In this document: positions 18,239 through 27,393 of the stretch, piece by piece
Layout of the letters: every line of letters begins with the position of its first letter
Position numbering within the stretch: the first letter of the stretch is position 1
Origin: Mimachlamys varia
Taxonomy: Eukaryota > Mollusca > Bivalvia > Pectinida > Pectinidae
Assembly (NCBI GenBank): GCA_947623455.1
Contig: OX392543.1
Span: 17,544,757 to 17,608,756, forward strand
Length of the DNA: 64,000 nucleotides
Reading direction: 5' to 3'
Program-made: the position numbers and the translations under genes
Notes under the pieces: generated by a model
Database searches by the model: none
What the model was told of the DNA's origin: nothing
Seen by the model: only the letters and a program-made list of their open reading frames with translations

Positions 18239-20284
18239 ATGGATGGTCCTGCATGGGATATTGACAAGATGTCTGTGTTGATATCAAGGCTGATTGAAAG
18301 GAAAATATTAGGGACAGACGAGATCGTTCGATTCAGGAGGAGAGTGATACATATAGTTGAACGTATAGTAAATACTCCGGACAGCTTTTTAAAAGTAATA
18401 AAGTGCGGAAGCAAAATTGAGGGAATTGCCATGTCTGGATCAGATGATGACATGATGGATGTAGACAAAAATGTGGTGGCCATGTATCCCGGAGTGAATG
18501 TTTCTCCAGAAGACGCACACAAGACTGTGCTGTATGTAAGAGATTCTGACTGCCGACCTGGATACGTGGCTTTACAGTTGGGCAATATTGGACAGATATG
18601 TGGCATGTGTCTATTTAATGCTCTTGTTCCTGTTAGAAATGTTATATTTGTCTCCAGTGACATGTACAGAGAACAGGTCGTCAACGAAATGACAATTAAG
18701 ACAGGTATTCCTAATGTATCGAATGGTCCAAGCAGTTCAATTGGAAAAGTAGATTGTGTAAGATGTTTTCACTTCAAAAGTTGGCCTAAGGAGGCTGACC
18801 AATGGGTAACATGTCCACGTCTTTACGGATGGCCAAGCCAAGCATTGGTCGACAAAATTGTACAAAGTGGTTGTCATCTTGTTCCAGTAGGGGACAAATG
18901 TTCCGACGACACACTGCTGCAATGGAGGATATCCTTTGCACCAGCGGAGAGGCTATTAGTTCATTCGTTAAGTCATATACAAATGAAAATGTACTGTTTT
19001 CTGAAAATCTTCTTAAAACAAATGAAAGATACACTTCAAGATAGCATTGGGAAAGAAGATAATGATATTTTGTGTTCTTATCATTTGAAAACACTGATGT
19101 TTCTTTTAGTGGAACACTCCAATCCAAAGCTGTGGCAAGAACATTTATTTTTCTATTGTTTCTGGTTTTGCTTCAACATTTTGGTGTCTTGTGTTCGAGC
19201 AGGACACTTTCCAAACTACTTCATCCCCACCAATAACTTGTTCCAGAGAAAGGTTCACGGACAAAATCAACAAAAGTTATTTCACATTCTGAACAGGTTT
19301 CATTCTGAGAAGTTACTCTGTCTTTCACACAAATCTAGGCAATTCTGGCCAGTTAGTTTGCTGGAATGGGTTAGCGATTTTAAGGTACAAACCGAAATAA
19401 TGCGTACACAAACTGTATATGAAATAGAGTACGAACGGGATATGAATATCAAACGAGCGCTAGAGATAGATGTTCTGTTGTGGGATCAGCTTGTACCTCG
19501 GTTCATTACAAGATCTCTTAATGTACAAATAATGTGTCTTACGGAACTAGATGAAATCATCGGTTTTGAGACTACTCTTCAAATACTATCCAGGGCCGCA
19601 ATGAAAGAGTTCCATCAAGACCTTATAACGGGGCCTATCAACAACAAGACCAGGTACCGTACATTGAGGAAGTGTCAACACCGACTGACACTTTGCGCTT
19701 CAATGGGTACACACCTGTTGGACTTGGCAACTCTGCACTTCCTGACGGGCAATTACTTGAAAGCCCGAGAGATGTGTGGACAAATAATCTCACAGCCATC
19801 ATACTTTCTCCACATTTACTCCTTAACTGAAAAACAAAAAGAAATGTATATACAGCAATACTGTGGAAAAGGATATACCTCGATTGAAAAACTGAAGAAA
19901 ACATTTGCAAAGAGCGTCCGTCTGAATAAGGAAGCTATGCATCTGCCCCATCTTCACCTTGAGATAACAAGAAGCCAATTTGGTGTGGATATCCCGCCAG
20001 TGCCGTATGCTTTGTTCCTGTCATTTCTGTGCTGCCACGAGCTCAAGGACAAAAACGGATGTGACGTGGCACTACGTGACCTGAAGCAGATCAAGTATGA
20101 TTTCCATCAAGGAGGAAATGATCACTGGATAGTGCATACACTGCTGGGGATATGCTACCAGACTTTTGGGGACTATCCCAGAGCCATCAGAGCTTATTGG
20201 GACTCGACCCAAACAGTGACAGAGGATCAACAGTACAACCCAGCTTTAGAAAGGATCGCAGCTTTACAAAGATTTAGCCACTAA
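18239..20284 (+). CDS. cGAS-like receptor (Mab-21 domain nucleotidyltransferase), left copy
   Basis: 681 residues in one coding exon; the acceptor at 18219 lies 19 bp before the ATG. Seen: GS motif C56-G57-S58; acids D69 and D71 in GSDDDMM; third acid D172 in VDCVRCF, just before SWP (181-183), the same spacing as in cGAS; then the Mab-21 signature WRISFAPAERLLVHSL (about 229-244) and a helical C lobe to about 400. All three predicted metal-binding acids and the GS pair are present, so an active nucleotidyltransferase producing a nucleotide second messenger is likely by family knowledge. No cGAS-type zinc ribbon is seen. The C terminus (about 590-680) looks TPR-like. Unusual: D74 where the right copy has Y. 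Ligand and product cannot be read. It converges on a right-arm paralogue. Confidence 0.88.
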   Translation: MDGPAWDIDKMSVLISRLIERKILGTDEIVRFRRRVIHIVERIVNTPDSFLKVIKCGSKIEGIAMSGSDDDMMDVDKNVVAMYPGVNVSPEDAHKTVLYVRDSDCRPGYVALQLGNIGQICGMCLFNALVPVRNVIFVSSDMYREQVVNEMTIKTGIPNVSNGPSSSIGKVDCVRCFHFKSWPKEADQWVTCPRLYGWPSQALVDKIVQSGCHLVPVGDKCSDDTLLQWRISFAPAERLLVHSLSHIQMKMYCFLKIFLKQMKDTLQDSIGKEDNDILCSYHLKTLMFLLVEHSNPKLWQEHLFFYCFWFCFNILVSCVRAGHFPNYFIPTNNLFQRKVHGQNQQKLFHILNRFHSEKLLCLSHKSRQFWPVSLLEWVSDFKVQTEIMRTQTVYEIEYERDMNIKRALEIDVLLWDQLVPRFITRSLNVQIMCLTELDEIIGFETTLQILSRAAMKEFHQDLITGPINNKTRYRTLRKCQHRLTLCASMGTHLLDLATLHFLTGNYLKAREMCGQIISQPSYFLHIYSLTEKQKEMYIQQYCGKGYTSIEKLKKTFAKSVRLNKEAMHLPHLHLEITRSQFGVDIPPVPYALFLSFLCCHELKDKNGCDVALRDLKQIKYDFHQGGNDHWIVHTLLGICYQTFGDYPRAIRAYWDSTQTVTEDQQYNPALERIAALQRFSH

Positions 20285-20468
20285 GTGAAACTATTGTTTC
20301 TGGACTGTTTAGTATAACGCCGTAGACAATTTAAGTATTGATAAGAAACATTAGTGACGACAAAGGAAAAGTTAACTACTCCAATCAAATCACAAGAGGA
20401 CAAAAGGGCCCGAAGATGCTCACAATTATAAATGCAATTTCCGTTCACAAATTTCCCAAAACTGTTTA

Positions 20469-20577
20469 GTTTTAGTTTAGTTTTTGTTTAAACATATTTT
20501 ATTGCAAAATTAAACAAAAGGATTGGGCACAAGTTATCACAAATTAATAATCGCCCTTTCCGCAATAAAACTGTTTA
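20469..20577. mobile_element. Short retroposon with 11-bp target duplication, beyond the left receptor gene
   Basis: AAAACTGTTTA occurs at 20458-20468 and 20567-20577, flanking about 98 bp that are absent from the right arm (which has a single AGACTGTTTATCAGC there). The inserted sequence (TTTAAACATATTTTATTGCA...GGGCACAAGTTATCACAA) resembles 42391-42475. The target duplication length suggests LINE-driven retroposition. It lies about 185 bp after the receptor stop codon and may be in its 3' untranslated region. Confidence 0.7.
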
Positions 20578-20664
20578 TCAGCAAGCCACAAGATAAATAT
20601 ATATACATATGCATAAAGAAACGCAATGAGTTTTCTTTGCGAAATTGAATATGAAAAAGAACTA

Positions 20665-20783
20665 AAAACAAAACAAAGACTTTGCCACAAAAACAAAGAC
20701 TTCAGAAAGGCCATCCTCAGGAAGTTTGCCTGAAGAAGCCTGATTTGCAGAAAGGCCTTGCGGCAAAGTCTTTGTTTTTTTGT
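20665..20783. repeat. Left-arm-only stem-loop downstream of the receptor gene
   Basis: AAAACAAAGACTTTGCC near 20670-20686 is complementary to GGCAAAGTCTTTGTTTT at 20762-20778, with CAGAAAGGCC repeated in the loop. The surrounding stretch of about 200 bp, between AGCCACAAGATA and TGACTCAAGAAC, is missing in the right arm, where the two flanks are joined by a short AT dinucleotide run. It is probably a small foldback insertion. Confidence 0.55.
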
Positions 20784-21282
20784 TCTTTATATATAGATAT
20801 ATATATATTTGACTCAAGAACTTTTGATTTCTCACAAGTCGAACGAGAATATGAAATAAATATGACCCCTTTATTTCATTTTGACATATTTAGTAGCACC
20901 ACATTTCAGCAAGCATTTGGTCAAGTATATTGTCACTAAGCCTTTAAGTTTAAGATGTTTGGGTGTTTAAACTAATTCTAATCCTGCAGGTAAACTTGAA
21001 TATAAACCAAGGTCATTTTTGGTATTCTGCGAAACTCTTCATGCAATTGTTGCAGGAATTACACCGGGTATTTTGGCTCCTCCTCAGAAAAAAGGCGTTT
21101 GACCGTTTAATAAATAAAAAAATGCCTAGTGAGTTGCCAAAGTGTCCCCACTGGCCTCATTTAATTTCTCTTGGCAAAAATCAACCATTTGCCAAGCATG
21201 AACTTGTTAAATATCAAAATAATAAAATCCAAAGTAAATAAAAACTCAGATTACAAAGTACCCAAACCTGCTTCACACGTGT

Positions 21283-21335
21283 CAATCGGGACCCGTCGCC
21301 ACTTTCCGTAACGGAAAATGCCGACGGTTTCCGAG
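21283..21335. mobile_element. Older copy of the 63-bp foldback family (left arm)
   Basis: CAATCGGGACCCGTCGCCAC and the complementary GTGCC/ATGCCGACGGTTTCCGA arms close on a short loop. Flanks CACACGTGT and AACACGTTT look like a decayed 9-bp target duplication. The right arm has the matching insertion at 26631-26706, so this one is older than the inverted duplication. Confidence 0.6.
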
Positions 21336-22039
21336 TAACACGTTTGACTCTTTCTCACACAGTGATATGTGAAGAATAATAAGTGTTTGTTAATTAATCT
21401 TAGGAAACAGAGTATATAAATATTTTAAAATGAGAGTATTACATGTATGTATGGCCTAAAGCAAATGCATATCATAGACTTGGGATGACCAGTCAACTGT
21501 CAGGTCAAACATGAAATATAAGTCATCAACATGTAATACTGTCATTCATGTCTGTCAATAGGTCATCTTAAACATGTAATCTGTCTAGACTACCGGGTTA
21601 GGTCTATATATAAATACCGGTAGAGTTGTAATGTTCAACAGTCGGATCCCGGACTTGGTAGAAACACTGCTACCATTTCCGCCAATAAAACATCTACACA
21701 ACAATCTGGATTTAGAATTTATTCTTCAACAACACCTTTTAAACTTTACATATGTCCTGCCATTTTGGTTGTAAATTATCTGGCCGTTCTTGAGAAAAAA
21801 AGTTTTTTTAATAAAGAAAAGTTCATAATAGGACGATAGCTAAACGACAGGCGAAGGGCAAAGACATCTCCTTTGAACGAAATGTGTTTATATTACTGGT
21901 TTACTGCTTTGTACATGACCTCGACACAGGTATATAAATGTTAACCCATATACAGCGCTTCAGGAAACTCATGCTCATGCTCATGCTAGGATTTTGTGTT
22001 ATAATCAGCTTTCTTGTGACTAATTTTAATGAATTAAAA

Positions 22040-25000
22040 AAACAAGAACGTTTTTCCCCGAAAGCGTTTAAATATTTTTTTTTATCTAAATAAAGCTATT
22101 AGAATAGATTTGATCACACAAAATGCTTGAATAGTTCCACACATACAGGCCAACGTTCGTGGTTTTTTTTTCTGCAGGCAGGAAGGACTGTAGTTACAAA
22201 AATAGGAAGGCCTATTTCAAACTCAAAAAAGCTTGTTTGCCTTAAAACCAATCTGCTAAAACCGGTCTTTACGTATTTGATCACACCATCAATCCAGTTA
22301 CACTATATGGTACTGATATATTGGGGTTGCTTAAATAACACTACAACAAGATTTAACGCAACCATGAATTTTCTCTTGATGATATTGACAATAATTGGAA
22401 CAGTGAATTGATTCATATGAAGTTTTGTAATTCCGTTTCGGGAGTTCATGCTAAAAGTACAAACTTTGCTGTTTAGTCCGAACTTGGACGATTTCAAGTG
22501 TATTTTAATATTAGAATGAACATGATAATACATTGGTTTTATCCAGAACACTTAGAAGAGTTATTTCCCTTGTTAAAGAAAGCCGCTAACTGCTATAATT
22601 AATCAATTAGCAATAATAATGTCTCTCTTTGCATAATTGTGTTAATGTACTGCTAGCGTTTTTGAATATTCACAAAAATGTGATTGGAAAATATTCATCA
22701 ATTTACCCATTCACAATGCTATGCGGAAATGCTATATTGAAAATAGAAACTCTAAAGACTATTTCTGCGCATAAACTCATGATAGAAGCAGGCCGTTAAC
22801 AAAATGTCTTCCGGTCTCAGCGATGGTGCACCAAATCTGACAGTAATTGTGTTGAGGACGAAGTCTAAATTTCTCAGCACTAGAACCACCAAATAAAAAT
22901 ATTTGATTGATGAATAATAAAAACAGTATAATGTTTGAAGCACTGTCAAAATTCATTATTCAAAATATTGTGTAACTGCATAAACTACATGTTTGTATCA
23001 TAAAATAGGCATATTATGTAATCATAGGTTCTTTTGTATCATATGTAAATCACATCTCCTGCTGTTTGTATGTAAACATGTCCATTACCACATCTTTTGG
23101 CTCCTCTATTCTTTGTTTATACATATTTTTGTATTCTTTGTTGTCCCATGTGGGCCAGAATTCGAAATAAACTGAATTGTATTTGATTGCATTGTATTAT
23201 GATGTATTATATTGTATTATCTATTAGGTGTTCTGAATTTATTATTTCCACACAATGAGTTTTATCTATACAATGTACCAAATTTAATGTAAATTATTTG
23301 CACTTTTCAGCTTTTACATAAAAGAAAGACATTAAAACTTTTCAAAAAAAAAGTTTATTTTCTTGTATGTGGAAATATTTTGAGTCCAACATGATGACAT
23401 GATGACTGAAACAACGCAACCGAAAATCAGAGTCGCCATCTTCTTCCTTTTGTCAAAACGAAAGTAGAAATTTTAAATAAGTGCAGTATTATGGCAATGC
23501 CACTTTAAGAGACACTGATCAAAAACAAGAAAAAATTATCGGAGTTTAGTAACAAGATAAGAAGTATTATGGCAGTTTATTGCGATCCAAACGGGTGTTC
23601 CAGTTGTGTCCATCTAATGTTATATCGGTTAGACACATGTGTACAAGTCCATATGGTTGTACTTGAAACTTTCACTTTCAGAGGATACTTTAAAATGAAT
23701 TTCAGTGCTCTCCTAAAGAGATGTAGGCCCGGTGGGTTTATAAAAGAAAATGTGTGTTTTTTTTAAAACAGACAAACCGGTTGAGCTAGATAGCGAAAAG
23801 GGCCAGATTATTTTAACAAAATTTCAACAATATTTGAGAGTTATCTCTCTTGGTACTTGTAGTTTGGCTTATATGTTACAAAAAGAGGCACAGAGGGCCT
23901 GAACCATTGATATTGAAAATATGTGTTTAATACCAACTTTGGATAAAAGTATACGTACATTGCCTAAATGTCCATATCTTAATTCACTAGCTGATCCAGA
24001 CGGGAAGTTTTTACCATTGTATCTTTGAAAAAGCGTTTTCGGATGGAACTCCTGGCGGACCTGCAAATGTTTATACTGGCCCTGCAAAGCTTCCTCAAGA
24101 CTCGCCTGAAAGCAGCATCAGATTACCTTATAACATTAACCAACACCTTTGGTTCGTCCAGTTTAATCGATTGTTCCGCATAAGGACTCACACAACCAAA
24201 TCAGCCTATCACGAAGTGTTTCATACGTTTGTAGTCCCCACTGAAAATTTGTTCCGGCTAAGTACAGTGATTCTGAGTAATTAAAATAGGTAATTGTTGA
24301 CCTATTCTGCATTGAATGAAATCGGTAGAAATTTAACTTTACAAAAATATACACAGTTTGTAGATTTTGATATGTGATGGTGGATTGATATGGGGTCAAA
24401 AGTCAGAGGGTGTTCCCGTCCCATTTCACTGGTTTGACATGTAAATTTCCGGTTGTCCGAAGCAGACGCCTGTAGCGAGCTAATATGCCAGTAAACTCCT
24501 CATAAAATGCCCCTTGAAGCCTTTGTCATGTATGTATCTGTGAATTTAGGCAGTTGTCACAAGTGTTGAACTTCAAATATTAAAGTTATTAGCTCGAAAG
24601 CTTATAGTAATAACATATAGTAAATTATTTAGTTGTGTGAGTCCATAAACGAAAAACGGACCTGAATTAAGATGCACCATATCGATATATAAGACATAAA
24701 CTTCGTTGTTGTGATAAGATTGACAGTTTTGTTGTTAAACACGCAATTTTTCTAGCCCATTCTCCTCTCTGAGTTTTGCTTCTTTTACCAATTCATTTTC
24801 ATTCCCCCTGTCTTTTGTCAGACCGTTTCTATCTGAACGGTAGATTATTTCTACTGACTTGAAAGTTCCTCGATGTTTCTGAAAACTCATTTCTTCATTT
24901 CCATTGATGTTAGGGTAATTAGAAGTGGTCTATCTTATTGACAAGTTTCATTCCTTTCCGGACATTTTTTATAACTTTAGTGAAGATTTCTTCATTATTT

Positions 25001-26330
25001 CTACCACAATAGGTGGATTGGTGTTATTCAGTCTCAGGCTATCAAATAATCATTACAACTAATAAAAATAAAATTTTGTTTATACAACACGTTGAATAAA
25101 CTCTAAACGCAACTTGATTAGCTAACATGATGAACCTTGACCTGAACAACGTCATTTGCTGATTGTTTACGACATAATAAATTGAAATATATACGATTAG
25201 CTCGCGTGTACTTTTTAAGGTTTTCAAAATTCCCGTCCTTCATCTTTTAACAACTTCCTTTTAAGTTGAAGTATAACAATTTTATGTTCAGGGTTCGATC
25301 TCCAATACAGTCAGCTGTATACACAAAGAACTCTTGTCATATTCTGTTTCGATGGTTTGTTTAAGGTTATCCATGTATAATGCACAATGTCTCAAATTCA
25401 TAGCACAAAGTTCATATTTTTCTCCACCACTTTTTTCTCGTATTTTTTTGTGATACTCTTCCCCAGTTTATCTAAACTTTTACCGTCTTTTTTTTTTGTA
25501 GAACACCCTCTCATAATTCTATTTTCAATAAGCTGACGCAGGTCTTCCATCTACGTATTACTGAAATTTTATTCGACTCTTACAAACAACTTATCATTAA
25601 ACACGAGCTGATAGACCAATCAAAGTAGATAACATAGATAACATACAATTTGTTGTATTCTACCCCACAATTAAAAAAGAGGAAACCCAGATGTTTTTAC
25701 AGTCTAGAATTTGAAAAATAGAGTGAAAAGTGACCACGCACTCACCCCCATTCCCAATTACTCTGTTAAGTCATTGTTTGTTTTGTAATAGCAGAGCACA
25801 AACCAATATGTAAAAAAATGCTACTTTTTGCAGACGCCCTGTCTACATGGTATTAGTCAGCAAAAATTTCGTTCTGAAGACTGCTAATCTTTTTTGCCAT
25901 TTTTGCACAATTATCTCTATGTTTTGCTTCGACAAACTTGGTTAAACACGGATTAAATGCTACGCCTAATGAGGCAGCAAAATCGTATGACATCTCAAAA
26001 CATTTCCAAATACAAGACAATACACTTACTGAACATTTTAAAAGTCTTTACTTTCTATGTTCTGAACTTAAAACAAACATTCTTACAGGTGCACATAATA
26101 CACTTCAGTACATTGTATAGATTAAACTCATCGTATAGAACTAACAAAAATCAGGCGATGTGAGAGATGAAATGAACGCTGGCCTATATGCGTGAAACCG
26201 TTCAAGACTTATTTTCTTTTCATTAATAGATTGATTTGGTAAAAAATACACTTATATTTTTTAACGATATCGGGAAAATAATGAAGAGACATTAAGCAGA
26301 ATCATGTTTCAAATATCTACATCTAACATT
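22040..26330. other. Spacer between the inverted arms
   Basis: About 4.3 kb with no recognisable gene. It contains the second copy of segment A (23412-25015), AT-rich sequence and short low-complexity TTGTATTATG runs near 23190. The longest open frames are under 100 codons and resemble no known protein. Confidence 0.6.
23412..25015. repeat. Segment A, second copy (direct duplicate of 6718-7695)
   Basis: Same order of matched blocks as the first copy, starting with CAGAGTCGCCATCTTC at 23428 and ending with GACATTTTTTATAAC near 24961-24975. It is about 600 bp longer than the first copy and lacks the family B element. It places part of the OLA1 upstream region between the two receptor genes. 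Confidence 0.65.
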
Positions 26331-26630
26331 CTTGATGTTTTCAATGTTTTAATGATTTAAATTAGTTATAAGAAAGCTATTTTAAACACAAAAACCGTGC
26401 ATATGAGTTTCGGGGAGCGCTTTATAGATTTAAACATTTATATACTAAAGAGTTAGCTAGTTCTATAAACACATTTCCTTCAAAGGAGATGTCACTGTCC
26501 TTCGTCTGTCGTTTGGCTATCGTTCTATTACTTCTCTTTTTATTAAAAATCTTTTTCTCAAGAACGGCTAGATAATTTACTACCAAAATAGTAGAAAATA
26601 TCACTGTGTGAGAATAATTTAAACGTGTAC

Positions 26631-26706
26631 CTCCGAAACCGTCGACATTTTCCGTTTACACGAAAATATTTTCTCGTTTACGGAAAGTGGCGACGGTTTC
26701 CGATTG
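26631..26706. mobile_element. Older copy of the 63-bp foldback family (right arm)
   Basis: Inverted counterpart of 21283-21335. The arms contain CCGAAACCGTCGACATTTTC and GGCGACGGTTTCCGATTG, with a longer loop that includes ATTTTCTCGTTTACGG. ACGTGT/ACACGTGT flanks match those of the left copy. Confidence 0.6.
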
Positions 26707-27393
26707 ACACGTGTGAAGCAGGTTTGGGTACTTTGTAGTCTGAGAAAATCTTCTTGTTAAGAACCAGCAGTCAGATATAGTTTTAATTTACTTTGGATAG
26801 TTTATTATTTTGATAACTTTTGCCAAGAGAAATTAAATGCGGCCTGTAGGGACACAGGCAACTCACTGTGCATTTTTTTTAAATTATTAAACGGTCAAAC
26901 ACCTTTTTCTGAGGAGGAGCCAAAATACGCGAAGTAATTTCTACGACAATTGCATGAAGAGTTTCGTAGAAAAATTACTTTGGTTCATATTCAAGTTAAC
27001 ATGCAGGCTTAGAATTAGTTCAAACACCCAAACATCTTAAATTTAAAGGCCCAGTGACAATATACTTGACCAAATGCTTGCTGAAATGTGGTGCTACAAA
27101 ATATGTCAAAATAAATAAAGGGGTCATATTTATTTCATATTCCCGTTCGACTTATGAGAAATCAAAAGTTCTTGAGTCATATATATATATCTATCTTGTG
27201 GCTTGCTGATAAACAGTCTTGGGAAATTTGTGAAAGAAAATTGCATTTATAAATTATGAGCATCTTCAGGCCCTTTTGTCCTCTTGTGATTTGATTGGAG
27301 TAGATAAATTCCCTTTGTCATCACTAATGTTTCTAATCAATACTTTGTTTCTCTATGACGTTATCATAAACATTCTAGAAACAATAGTTTCAC

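Larger units (their letters stand above)
8411..22040. repeat. Left arm of a giant inverted duplication
   Basis: The reverse complement of about 26330-33205 matches this arm in the same order. From outside in, the matches are TTTGACGTCAT near 8420, the AAATTCTCGTGACA region near 8612, the block after the Ty3 element (13.62-14.10 kb), promoter and exon 1 (14.5-14.8 kb), 15.2-15.55 kb, 17.0-17.74 kb, the receptor coding exon (18.2-20.3 kb), and 21.2-22.0 kb. The arm is lengthened by a Ty3 retrotransposon and several smaller insertions missing from the right arm. The boundaries are approximate and were judged by eye. Confidence 0.85.

Noticed and set aside
18202..19910. Antisense and alternative-frame ORFs over the receptor exons
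   Set aside because: They mirror the coding strand and recur in the other arm only because the exon itself is conserved.
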